DNA from: Chryseobacterium potabilaquae
Lineage (GTDB): Bacteria > Bacteroidota > Bacteroidia > Flavobacteriales > Weeksellaceae
Reading direction: 5' to 3'
Length of the DNA: 64,000 nucleotides
NCBI RefSeq assembly: GCF_902728265.1
Contig: NZ_CACVBR010000012.1
Location: 1 to 64,000 of the forward strand
Under the pieces are notes generated by a model that did no database searches, was not told where the DNA came from, and was given only the letters and a program-made list of their open reading frames with translations. Shown one piece after another: positions 8,984-17,162 of the stretch. The position numbers were made by a program, and so were the translations under genes. Within the stretch, counting starts at the first letter, position 1. The number at the start of each line of letters is the position of its first letter.

Positions 8984-10104
8984 GTAAGATCAAAATTAAG
9001 TTTTAATTTTTTACTTTTAATAATAGACATACATGCTAAAATATGCCCCTTCGCTTCTTCCTTTTCAGTTAAATATTCGTTTTCCAATAGATCTACCTCT
9101 CCTTCTTCCAAAATACATTCACAACTTCCACAAATTCCGGATTTACATGAATAAGGCACCGGAAATTTTTGAATAAGCAATTGTTGCAAGATCTTTTCTT
9201 TATTATTAGGAATTACAGTTTGATATTCTCTCCCTAACATGGTAAAGTCTATGGCTATATCTTCAATGAGAGGAAATTCTTTTTCAATAGGGTAAATATC
9301 GTCATTAAATTCTTCAAAAAGTTCAAAATGAATATTTTTTTTGGGAATTCCATGATGATAGCATGCGTTTGCCAGAGTTTTGATCATATCCCCTTTTCCA
9401 CATATTAATACATCATCCACTGCATCCCAAATAGTTGATTCTTCATCAGTATCATCTAAATGCAGAATTTGATTAATGATTAAATTGAGCTTCTTTTCGT
9501 CCAATCTTCCGGAAAAAAACTTATTATCCGTTTTTTCCTGAGAAAAAAAATAAAAAACTTGTAGTCTCTCTCCACATTTCCTAGCAAGGTTATCCAATAA
9601 TTCTCTATATGCCAAATCTTCAGAACTTTTATTTCCATAAAATAAAAATAATCTAGTTCTGGGTTCGTTATAAAGGATATTTTTAAAATGACTCAAAATC
9701 GGGGTAATTCCTATTCCTGCTGCGAAAGCAATAATAGTTCTGAATTCGCTGGGTTTGGATATCAAAGTAAATCTTCCATTAGGTTCGCTTACCAATAATT
9801 TATCTCCTACATTATAATTTTTAAATAATTGTGCTGTAGCTCCCTCCTCAGAGTTTATTTTTATCCCTAAAGCAATCTTGTCTTCATAGGGAGCTGATGT
9901 CATTGAATAATCATTAATGACCTCCTTATGATGAGATTTAAATTGTATACTTACAAACTGTCCCGCTTCAAACCTGAATTCATCTTTTAATTCTTCCGGG
10001 ATCTCTAACTCCAAAGAAAAAGTATTTTTGGTCAGTTCTTTCTTTTTCGTTATTTTTAGCCAGTGAAACCGAATTCGTTTCCCTTTATAGATTTGTGTTT
10101 CCAT
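8980..10104 (-). CDS. PaaE-like ferredoxin-NADP(H) reductase with C-terminal 2Fe-2S domain
   Basis: Three domains in the order FAD-binding, NAD(P)-binding and plant-type ferredoxin. The flavin motif is DYSMTSAP (near 65) and the NAD site is IIAFAAGIGITPILSHF (near 127-143). The iron-sulfur ligands are C-x4-C-x2-C (CKSGICGSC, near 318-326) with the fourth Cys in HILACMS near 356. The architecture equals PaaE, the reductase of the phenylacetyl-CoA epoxidase, but no paaABC genes are near, so it may serve another oxygenase or desaturase. Four-base overlap with the SanA-like gene. Divergent from the TlpA-like gene with a 32-bp gap. Confidence 0.85.
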   Translation of the reverse strand: METQIYKGKRIRFHWLKITKKKELTKNTFSLELEIPEELKDEFRFEAGQFVSIQFKSHHKEVINDYSMTSAPYEDKIALGIKINSEEGATAQLFKNYNVGDKLLVSEPNGRFTLISKPSEFRTIIAFAAGIGITPILSHFKNILYNEPRTRLFLFYGNKSSEDLAYRELLDNLARKCGERLQVFYFFSQEKTDNKFFSGRLDEKKLNLIINQILHLDDTDEESTIWDAVDDVLICGKGDMIKTLANACYHHGIPKKNIHFELFEEFNDDIYPIEKEFPLIEDIAIDFTMLGREYQTVIPNNKEKILQQLLIQKFPVPYSCKSGICGSCECILEEGEVDLLENEYLTEKEEAKGHILACMSIIKSKKLKLNFDLT

Positions 10105-10136
10105 ACTTCAATTCAAAAATAGATAAAAAAATAATT

Positions 10137-10697
10137 ATGAAGAAGATAATTTTATCCTTGCTTATTCTATTTTCCCTTTCAAGTTGTAAAAAAGAAGAGC
10201 AAAAAACCATTGATGATAAAAATAGTTCAGATTCAACTTCTATAACCACTACTGAATCTGAAAATACAGCGTATATTTCTAAGGAAGTTGTCCCAGATAA
10301 AATTGGAGATTATTTGGCTAAAAAAAATGACACCTTATATGTGACTAATTTCTTTGCAACGTGGTGTGGACCCTGTATGAAAGAAATACCTCATTTTAAA
10401 AATAAAATAGAAGAGTTAAAAGGAAAACCTGTAAAATTCACTTTTGTTAACTTAGATCAGAAGTCCGAATGGAACGGAGCTGTGAAAAAATTTGCACAAG
10501 AAAGTGGACTTGCTGATCATATCATCTTACTAGATGCCCAAAAGCTTGATGAAAATTTCTTTCCAAAAAATTTCCAAAAATGGGATGGAGGTTCAATTCC
10601 ATTTACCTATATGAGAAAGGGTGATAAAACTGATGAATATTTAGGAATGATGACAGAAGATGTTTTAAATTCTAAAATTCAAGATCTTTTAAAATAA
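10137..10697 (+). CDS. TlpA-like thioredoxin-fold lipoprotein
   Basis: Periplasmic thiol-disulfide oxidoreductase. Starting at the ATG at 10137 gives a short lipoprotein signal (MKKIILSLLILFSLSSC, Cys 17); an upstream frame to 10095 would bury the signal peptide. After a Ser/Thr/Asp linker, the active site WCGPC lies in VTNFFATWCGPCMKEIPHF (near 75-93), and the cis-Pro region GGSIPFTYM is present. 186 residues, typical. It stands 22 bp before an ABC permease gene and could be co-transcribed with it; a reductive role in cytochrome maturation is possible but not shown. Confidence 0.85.
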   Translation: MKKIILSLLILFSLSSCKKEEQKTIDDKNSSDSTSITTTESENTAYISKEVVPDKIGDYLAKKNDTLYVTNFFATWCGPCMKEIPHFKNKIEELKGKPVKFTFVNLDQKSEWNGAVKKFAQESGLADHIILLDAQKLDENFFPKNFQKWDGGSIPFTYMRKGDKTDEYLGMMTEDVLNSKIQDLLK

Positions 10698-10719
10698 AAT
10701 TACAGAATCTTTTCTGATA

Positions 10720-11691
10720 ATGTCAAAAAAATTCAAAATCCTGTGTTTATGTTTATTGATCGCAATTATATCAAGCGCGATTCTTAATCTGAATACAGGG
10801 TTTTTACATTTAGATTTAGAAGATTTTCTTTCAACTTCATCCAACAATCAAATTGCTGAAATCCGTATCAATCGTGTTTTAGTAATGTGCTTAGCCGGAA
10901 TTTCTATTCCAACCTCTGGTTTTCTGATGCAGGAATATTTTCAAAATCCTCTAGCCGGACCCGATATCCTAGGTATTACTTCTGTAGCCAGTTTATCCGT
11001 AGCCTTTTATATTTTTTTATCTTTTAATCTCTCTCTTCCCGATTTTCTTCAAAATAGTTTTCTAAGTTTATCTGCAATTGGAGGTAGTTTATTGCTCATG
11101 TTATTTTTACTATCGTTATCCAATAGATTTCAGGATAAATCATATCTCATTATTTTTGGATTCCTCATTTCTGCTTTTGCAGGAGCTATTGTTTCCTTGC
11201 TGCAATTCTATGCCGAGAATCAAAGTTTAAAAAACTACATTCTATGGTCTTTTGGAGCCAATAATATGGTCACCAAAACTCAAATTTATGTGCTAACTAT
11301 TTTAGTTTTTATTGGTTTATTAATCAGCTTTAAAACAATAAAACCCTTAATTGGGAATTCACTGGGTACTTCATACGCACAAAGTTTAGGAGTCAATATT
11401 AATTATTTAAAAGCTTTAATAATTGCTGCCTCTTCCCTACTTTCTGCTTCAATCACTGCATTTTTAGGACCTATCCTTTTTATTGGCATTATTATACCCC
11501 ACTTTTGTAGATTGATTTATAATCCAGCAAAGCTTTGGCAACAATGGATTTTAAATATGTTATTAGGAGCTTTTATTATGCTTTTGTTTTCAATAGCCGC
11601 AGAAAAATCTCATATTCCATTGAATGTAATCAGTTCTATTTTTGGAATTCCTGTCATTCTAGCCATGTTATTAAAGCAAAATAAAATATAG
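10720..11691 (+). CDS. FecCD-family ABC transporter permease
   Basis: Inner-membrane permease for ferric siderophore, haem or cobalamin uptake. 323 residues with about nine to ten hydrophobic segments. Family motifs include EIRINRVLVMCLAGISIPTSGFLMQ (near 46-70), FQNPLAGPDILGITS (near 73-87), the coupling region GTSYAQSLGVNI (near 218) and the C-terminal GPILFIGIIIPHFCRLI (near 249-265). In most members the first motif reads GAALAxSGxxMQ; here it is ISIPTSGFLMQ. It is followed by an ATPase gene; no periplasmic binding protein is encoded alongside. Confidence 0.88.
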   Translation: MSKKFKILCLCLLIAIISSAILNLNTGFLHLDLEDFLSTSSNNQIAEIRINRVLVMCLAGISIPTSGFLMQEYFQNPLAGPDILGITSVASLSVAFYIFLSFNLSLPDFLQNSFLSLSAIGGSLLLMLFLLSLSNRFQDKSYLIIFGFLISAFAGAIVSLLQFYAENQSLKNYILWSFGANNMVTKTQIYVLTILVFIGLLISFKTIKPLIGNSLGTSYAQSLGVNINYLKALIIAASSLLSASITAFLGPILFIGIIIPHFCRLIYNPAKLWQQWILNMLLGAFIMLLFSIAAEKSHIPLNVISSIFGIPVILAMLLKQNKI

Positions 11692-11788
11692 TTTTCAAAC
11701 GGAAAAAATCAAAGAACCATTATCCCATTACAATCATTAGAAAATAGAATTTTAGAGAGATAAAACCTCCTATCTTTTTTGAAAACAG

Positions 11789-11796
11789 TATTTTTG
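11789..11796 (+). promoter_or_regulatory. Probable -7 element before the ABC ATPase gene
   Basis: TATTTTTG matches TAnnTTTG exactly, 29 bp before the start codon at 11825. No convincing TTG lies at the right distance upstream. Two similar short stretches (AACCTCCT plus a T run) at about 11764 and 11802 flank it and may be a regulatory repeat. Confidence 0.4.
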
Positions 11797-11824
11797 TAAG
11801 ATAACCTCCTTTTTTTGATTAAAA

Positions 11825-12748
11825 ATGCAGCTACTCATCAACCAAGCAAATATTGGCTATCGCGTTCCTTTAGTTACAAATATAAACACCCATGTAAATG
11901 TAGGCGATGTATGTTTGTTGATTGGGAATAACGGTGTAGGTAAAACCACTTTAATTAAATCTATTTTGCATCAAATTCCTTTGTTGGATGGGGAAATTTT
12001 AATCAATAATACAAATATAAAAAACCTTTCCATCAAGGAAATTGCAGAAAAAATTGCAATTGTTTTTTCAAAGTCAATTATTCCTCAGAATTACACAGTA
12101 GAAGACCTTATTTCTCTGGGAAAATACATCCATTATCCCTACTATTTTGAGTTAAAAAAAGAGGATAAAGAAGAAATTTCATCCATTATTGATGAACTAG
12201 ATTTAAATCAATACCGACATACTTTCCTTAAAAATCTTTCAGACGGTAATCTGCAAAAAGCCTTTATTGGAAGGGCTCTTGCGCAAAATTCATCAATAAT
12301 CATTCTCGACGAGCCTACCACCCACTTGGATGAGAAAAACAAGATTATCATCCTTAAGACACTGAGAAAACTAGCCAAAGAAAGAAAGAAAATGATTTTG
12401 TTTTCTTCTCATGATTGGCGTTTGGCAAAAGAGTTTTCAGATAGAATTTGGTATATAAAAGAGAACCAATTATCCTCCGGAATTGTTGAAGATATTTTAT
12501 TCCAGCATGAAGAATTAACTGATGTTTCCCTCTTTCAGATTAATGAAAATTTCGTTGCCCCTAAGATTTTCGCTCCTACTTTTCATAAAGAAATGCTATA
12601 CTCTTTGCTCCAAAAGAACTTTCAGCAGGACTTTTCGGGATTAAATTTTGAATTTAATCACAATATGTGGATAATTTCCGACAAAAATAAAACAATAGCA
12701 TGTAAATCTTTTGACGAAATACTAAATTACATAAAAACAATTCGTTAA
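11825..12748 (+). CDS. FecE-type ABC transporter ATP-binding protein
   Basis: ATPase partner of the FecCD-like permease 133 bp upstream. Walker A GNNGVGKTT (residues 34-42), Walker B IIILDEPTTHLD (158-169) and the H-loop SSHDWR near 202 are intact. The ABC signature is NLSDGNLQKAFIGRAL (137-151), with LSDGN in place of the usual LSGGQ, a deviation also seen in some metal-siderophore ATPases. The last 70 or so residues after the ATPase core (from LFQINENFVAPK) are an extension not needed for ATP hydrolysis. Without a binding protein in the cluster the substrate cannot be named. Confidence 0.88.
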   Translation: MQLLINQANIGYRVPLVTNINTHVNVGDVCLLIGNNGVGKTTLIKSILHQIPLLDGEILINNTNIKNLSIKEIAEKIAIVFSKSIIPQNYTVEDLISLGKYIHYPYYFELKKEDKEEISSIIDELDLNQYRHTFLKNLSDGNLQKAFIGRALAQNSSIIILDEPTTHLDEKNKIIILKTLRKLAKERKKMILFSSHDWRLAKEFSDRIWYIKENQLSSGIVEDILFQHEELTDVSLFQINENFVAPKIFAPTFHKEMLYSLLQKNFQQDFSGLNFEFNHNMWIISDKNKTIACKSFDEILNYIKTIR

Positions 12749-12777
12749 TACTAATATTCTACTATATATTTCACATA

Positions 12778-12791
12778 TTATGCATGCATAA
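12778..12791. promoter_or_regulatory. Probable MarR operator, distal copy
   Basis: A perfect 14-bp palindrome TTATGCATGCATAA, identical to the core of the promoter-proximal site 83 bp downstream. Two identical palindromes in the 160-bp gap before a marR gene are best explained as operators of that repressor. Confidence 0.7.
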
Positions 12792-12852
12792 CACTATGCT
12801 TATCATACCTTTTAACACATTTCATATCAACTTATTAACAAATTTTAACGTC

Positions 12853-12882
12853 AATAAATATTATGCATGCATAATATTTATT
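12853..12882. promoter_or_regulatory. 30-bp perfect palindrome, probable MarR operator
   Basis: The centre is TTATGCATGCATAA (12861-12874) and the symmetry extends perfectly to AATAAATA at the left and TATTTATT at the right, 30 bp in all. It overlaps the position expected for the -33 element and abuts the -7 element TACATTTG (12882-12889), so a bound repressor would block RNA polymerase. It is the obvious autoregulatory operator for the beta-oxidation operon. Confidence 0.8.
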
Positions 12883-12889
12883 ACATTTG
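12882..12889 (+). promoter_or_regulatory. -7 promoter element of the beta-oxidation operon
   Basis: TACATTTG fits TAnnTTTG. Its presence here makes the TTG at 12887 unusable as a start and supports ATG 12911 for marR, 21 bp downstream. Confidence 0.6.
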
Positions 12890-12910
12890 GATAAAATCAT
12901 TACAACCAAA

Positions 12911-13363
12911 ATGACGAATAATAGTAAGGAAAAAATAGAAAATGTAGATTTAGTTTTAAAACAAACTTGGTTAGCGGTTTCAAAAATGTATACAGAGCTT
13001 GCTCAAGAGCATGACTCTACTGCTGTTCAAGCTCTCACTCTTCTCAAAATCGATCCTAAAGAAGGAACAAGAAGTACAAATTTAGGTCCTAAGATGGCTA
13101 TAGAACCGACTTCTTTAACACGAATCATTAAACTTCTTGAAGATAATGGATATATATACAAAGAAAAGACGACAACCGATAAGAGAGAGGTTATTATTAA
13201 GCTTACCAATAAAGGACTAAATTCTAGAAATCTTTCCAAAGAAGTTGTTGTGAACTTTAACAAAAAAGTTATGGAGAGAATAGCTCCGGAAAAAATGGAC
13301 ACATTTAAAGAAGTAATGTGTGAAATTATGAAAATCGCAAACGATCTAAACAACAGAAAATAA
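12911..13363 (+). CDS. MarR-family transcriptional regulator of beta-oxidation
   Basis: Winged-helix dimeric repressor. With the ATG at 12911 the protein is 150 residues (a TTG at 12887 lies in the promoter and is rejected). The DNA-binding part is visible: AVQALTLLKI, STNLGPKMAIEPTSLTRIIKLLEDNGYI (recognition helix) and the wing KEKTTTDKREVIIKLTNKG. It is the first gene of a run with fadB, fadA and fadE (7 bp before fadB), so it most likely senses an acyl-CoA or fatty acid and releases the palindromic operators. The ligand is inferred from context. Confidence 0.9.
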   Translation: MTNNSKEKIENVDLVLKQTWLAVSKMYTELAQEHDSTAVQALTLLKIDPKEGTRSTNLGPKMAIEPTSLTRIIKLLEDNGYIYKEKTTTDKREVIIKLTNKGLNSRNLSKEVVVNFNKKVMERIAPEKMDTFKEVMCEIMKIANDLNNRK

Positions 13364-13370
13364 ATTTAAA

Positions 13371-15776
13371 ATGAAAAGAAGAATCAAACATGTAACGGTT
13401 CTAGGTTCAGGAATTATGGGTAGCGGTATTGCTGCTCACTTTGCCAATATTGGTGTAGAAGTCTTGTTTCTAGATATCGTTCCATTTGAATTGACTGAGG
13501 CTGAAAAGAAAAAAGGTTTAACTAGGGATGATAAAACTGTAAGAAACAGAATTGTTACTGAGAACTTTGAAAAACTTAAGAAATCGAGCCCAGCACTGCT
13601 CTACTCACAAAAGTTTGCGGAGAGAATTAAAATCGGAAATTTCGATGATGATCTATCCAAAATAAAAGACACCGACTGGATTATTGAAGTGGTTGTTGAA
13701 AGACTAGACATCAAAAAATCAGTATACGAAAAAATTGAACAGTTCAGAAAACCTGGAACATTAATTTCTTCTAATACATCCGGAATTCCTATCCATTTAT
13801 TAACGGAAGGAAGAAGTGATGATTTCAAAAAATATTTTGCAGGAACCCACTTTTTCAACCCAGTAAGATATCTTCCTTTATTAGAGATAATACCTACCCC
13901 TGATACTCTTCCTGAAATTGTAGACTTCTATATGAATTATGGAGCTAAGTTTTTAGGAAAAACAACTGTTTTAGCAAAAGAGACTCCTGCATTTATTGCC
14001 AATAGAATTGGGGTATTTTCTATGATGGATCTCCTTCACAATGTGAAGAAGTTAGATTTAACAGTTTCTGAAGTTGATAAATTAACCGGGCCTGTAATTG
14101 GACGTCCAAAATCAGCTACTTTCAGAACTGCAGATGTAGTTGGTTTAGATACCTTGGTAATGGTTGCTAATGGTGTTCGCCAAAGTGGTGCCGAAACTAA
14201 TGACTTCAATACTATTTTTGCACTTCCAGAATATATTCAGAAAATGGTGGACAATAAGTGGTTAGGGTCCAAAACAGAACAAGGTTTCTATAAAAAAGTT
14301 AAGAATGCTGCCGGAAAATCTGAAATCCACGGATTGAATCTTGACACATTAGAATACGAACCGCAAGGAAAAGTTAGCTTTCCAACTTTAGAATTAACTA
14401 AAAGTATTGACAAACCAATTGATCGATTTAAAGTATTAATTGGAGGTAAAGATAAAGCCGGAGAATTATATAGAAAGTCTCTAGGAGCATTATTTGCTTA
14501 TGTTTCACATAAAGTTCCTGAAATATCTGATGACATCTACAAAATTGATGATGCTATGAGAGCTGGTTTCGGATGGGAAAATGGTCCATTTGAAATTTGG
14601 GATGCTGTAGGGATTGCAAAAGGTGTTGAGCTTGCAAAAGATGCAGGTTATGAAATCTCAGAATGGGCAAAATCTTTAGCCGAAAAAGGAGGTACTTTCT
14701 ATAAAGTAAATGACGAAGGACAAAGTATCTATTATGACAAGAATTCCGGAAATTATAATAGTATCCCGGGACAAGATTCTTTCATTATTTTAGATAATAT
14801 CAGAAAAAACAAAACGCTTTGGAGTAATTCGGGTTCTGCTATTGAAGATTTAGGAGATGGGATTATCAACTTTGAGATTCGTTCAAAAATGAACTCTCTT
14901 GGAGGAGAAGTTCTAGACGGATTAAACAGAGCTATTGATTTGGCTGAAAAAGAATATGATGGATTAGTAATTGGAAATCAAGCTTCTAATTTCTCTGTAG
15001 GTGCTAATTTAGCAATGATTCTAATGATGGCCATCGAACAGGATTGGGACGATTTGAATATGGCTATTGCTTATTTCCAAAAATCAATGATGAGAGTTCG
15101 CTATTCTTCTATTCCTGTCGTTGTCGCTCCACATGGAATGACTCTTGGCGGAGGTTGTGAAATGACAATGCATGCGGATAGAGTTGTTGCAGCAGCGGAA
15201 ACATATATTGGATTGGTTGAAACTGGAGTGGGTGTCATTCCTGGTGGTGGTGGAACGAAAGAGTTTGCCCTAAGAACTTCAAGAGAATTCCATAGCGATG
15301 ATGTAAAAAACAACAGACTTCGTGATGTCTTTATGAATATTGCCATGGGGAAAGTAGCAACTTCTGCTTATGAAGCATATGATATGGGAATCCTTGAAAA
15401 AGGTAAAGACATGGTTGTCGTAAGCAAAAACAGACAGATTGCTGAAGCTAAAAAAGTAGCAAAACTAATGGCAGAACAAGGATATACTCAACCGATCCAA
15501 CAGACTGTTAAGGTTCTTGGTAAAGATGCTTTAGGTATGTTTTATGTAGGAACGGATCAAATGTTGACAGGAAACTATATTTCTGAACATGATAAGAAAA
15601 TTGCCGATAAACTAGCTAACGTAATGGTGGGTGGAAATCTTTCTGAACCAACTGTAGTAACTGAACAATATTTATTGAATCTTGAAAGAGAAACCTTCCT
15701 TCAACTTTGTGGAGAAAGAAAAACTTTAGAAAGAATTCAGTATATGTTGCAAACTGGAAAACCATTAAGAAACTAG
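13371..15776 (+). CDS. fadB: 3-hydroxyacyl-CoA dehydrogenase / enoyl-CoA hydratase fusion
   Basis: Bifunctional beta-oxidation enzyme, 801 residues. The dehydrogenase comes first: NAD-binding VLGSGIMGSGIAAHFANIG (residues 10-28), the catalytic His region AGTHFFNPVRYLPLLEIIPT (near 157-176) and VLAKETPAFIANRIG (near 201-215). A second dehydrogenase C-domain follows (GFGWENGPFEIWDAVG). The hydratase/isomerase is C-terminal: oxyanion-hole segments NFSVGANLAMILMM and MTLGGGCEMTMHADRVVAA, with GLVETGVGVIPGGGGTKE. This domain order is the reverse of E. coli FadB and is the one usual in Bacteroidota and Bacillus (FadN-like). It acts with fadA and fadE downstream. Confidence 0.92.
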   Translation: MKRRIKHVTVLGSGIMGSGIAAHFANIGVEVLFLDIVPFELTEAEKKKGLTRDDKTVRNRIVTENFEKLKKSSPALLYSQKFAERIKIGNFDDDLSKIKDTDWIIEVVVERLDIKKSVYEKIEQFRKPGTLISSNTSGIPIHLLTEGRSDDFKKYFAGTHFFNPVRYLPLLEIIPTPDTLPEIVDFYMNYGAKFLGKTTVLAKETPAFIANRIGVFSMMDLLHNVKKLDLTVSEVDKLTGPVIGRPKSATFRTADVVGLDTLVMVANGVRQSGAETNDFNTIFALPEYIQKMVDNKWLGSKTEQGFYKKVKNAAGKSEIHGLNLDTLEYEPQGKVSFPTLELTKSIDKPIDRFKVLIGGKDKAGELYRKSLGALFAYVSHKVPEISDDIYKIDDAMRAGFGWENGPFEIWDAVGIAKGVELAKDAGYEISEWAKSLAEKGGTFYKVNDEGQSIYYDKNSGNYNSIPGQDSFIILDNIRKNKTLWSNSGSAIEDLGDGIINFEIRSKMNSLGGEVLDGLNRAIDLAEKEYDGLVIGNQASNFSVGANLAMILMMAIEQDWDDLNMAIAYFQKSMMRVRYSSIPVVVAPHGMTLGGGCEMTMHADRVVAAAETYIGLVETGVGVIPGGGGTKEFALRTSREFHSDDVKNNRLRDVFMNIAMGKVATSAYEAYDMGILEKGKDMVVVSKNRQIAEAKKVAKLMAEQGYTQPIQQTVKVLGKDALGMFYVGTDQMLTGNYISEHDKKIADKLANVMVGGNLSEPTVVTEQYLLNLERETFLQLCGERKTLERIQYMLQTGKPLRN

Positions 15777-15886
15777 TAACTACCAAAATTAACACACATT
15801 TTGTCATTTTAAGAAATGATCTTGATATCAACAAGGCTATTCTATAAAGACAAAGTATATGTTTAAAATAAATAATTAATAAAAAA

Positions 15887-17068
15887 ATGTCAAAGACAGC
15901 ATATATAGTAAAGGGTTTCAGAACTGCCGTTGGAAAAGCACCAAAAGGAAGTTTAAGATTTACAAGACCCGATGTAATGGCGGCTACAGTTATTGAAAAA
16001 TTAATGGCTGAAGTTCCCCAATTAGATAAAGATAGAATTGACGACCTGATTGTAGGAAACGCAATGCCTGAAGCAGAACAAGGACTTAATGTCGCTCGAT
16101 TAATTTCATTAATGGGATTAAATACAGATAAAGTTCCAGGTGTTACTGTAAACAGATATTGTGCGTCCGGAAGTGAAGCTATTGCGATCGCTTCTGCAAA
16201 AATTCAAGCAGGAATGGCCGATTGTATTATTGCAGGAGGTACAGAATCCATGTCTTATATTCCTATGGGAGGTTATAAGCCGGTTCCTGAAACAGATATT
16301 GCAAAAACAAACCCTGATTATTATTGGGGAATGGGATATACTGCAGAAGAAGTTGCTAAACAATACAAAATAACAAGAGAAGAACAAGACCAATTTGCTT
16401 TTGAATCACATCAAAAAGCAATGAAAGCTATTGCGGAAAATAAATTCGCCAACCAGATTGTTCCTATTCCTGTTGAATATAACTTCTTGGATGAAAATCA
16501 AAAAATACAAACTAAGAAATTTGATTTTTCAATCGATGAAGGACCAAGAAAAGATACTTCTTTAGAAGGTTTGGGCAAACTTAGACCTGTATTCGCTAAC
16601 GGAGGAAGTGTAACGGCCGGAAATTCTTCTCAAATGAGTGATGGTGCTGCCTTTGTTATCGTAATGAGTGAAGAAATGGTAAAAGAACTGGGACTTCAAC
16701 CAGAGGCAAGATTAGTATCGTATGCTGCAGCCGGACTTGAACCTAGAATTATGGGAATGGGTCCTGTATATGCTATTCCAAAAGCATTAAAACAAGCAGG
16801 TCTAGAGCTAAAAGATATTGATTTGATTGAATTAAATGAAGCATTTGCTTCTCAATCAGTTGCTATTAAAAAAGAATTGAACCTTAATCCTGAAATTTTA
16901 AATGTGAACGGAGGAGCTATTGCATTAGGCCACCCACTTGGATGTACAGGAACTAAATTGACCGTTCAGCTTTTAGATGAAATGAGAAAACGTGGAAATA
17001 AGTATGGTATGGTTTCCATGTGCGTAGGAACTGGGCAAGGAGCAGCTAGTATCTTTGAATTATTATAA
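15887..17068 (+). CDS. fadA: Acetyl-CoA C-acyltransferase (3-ketoacyl-CoA thiolase)
   Basis: Last step of the beta-oxidation spiral: 3-ketoacyl-CoA + CoA to acetyl-CoA + shortened acyl-CoA. The nucleophile is Cys92 in VNRYCASGSEAI; the second active-site block NGGAIALGHPLGCTG (His near 351) and the third CVGTGQGAASIFE (Cys near 381) are present. 393 residues, standard. It lies 110 bp after fadB in the same operon. Confidence 0.95.
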   Translation: MSKTAYIVKGFRTAVGKAPKGSLRFTRPDVMAATVIEKLMAEVPQLDKDRIDDLIVGNAMPEAEQGLNVARLISLMGLNTDKVPGVTVNRYCASGSEAIAIASAKIQAGMADCIIAGGTESMSYIPMGGYKPVPETDIAKTNPDYYWGMGYTAEEVAKQYKITREEQDQFAFESHQKAMKAIAENKFANQIVPIPVEYNFLDENQKIQTKKFDFSIDEGPRKDTSLEGLGKLRPVFANGGSVTAGNSSQMSDGAAFVIVMSEEMVKELGLQPEARLVSYAAAGLEPRIMGMGPVYAIPKALKQAGLELKDIDLIELNEAFASQSVAIKKELNLNPEILNVNGGAIALGHPLGCTGTKLTVQLLDEMRKRGNKYGMVSMCVGTGQGAASIFELL

Positions 17069-17162
17069 GTAAAAATAAAAACCATAGAATTACAGAAAAT
17101 CTTGAAGATTATAAATCTTTAATTTTTTTTCTTCATCCTTTTAATCTAAAAAAATAAAAATA

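Noticed and set aside
8980-10104. A phenylacetate degradation locus
   Set aside because: Only a PaaE-like reductase is present; no paaABCDK genes lie near, so the pathway cannot be claimed.
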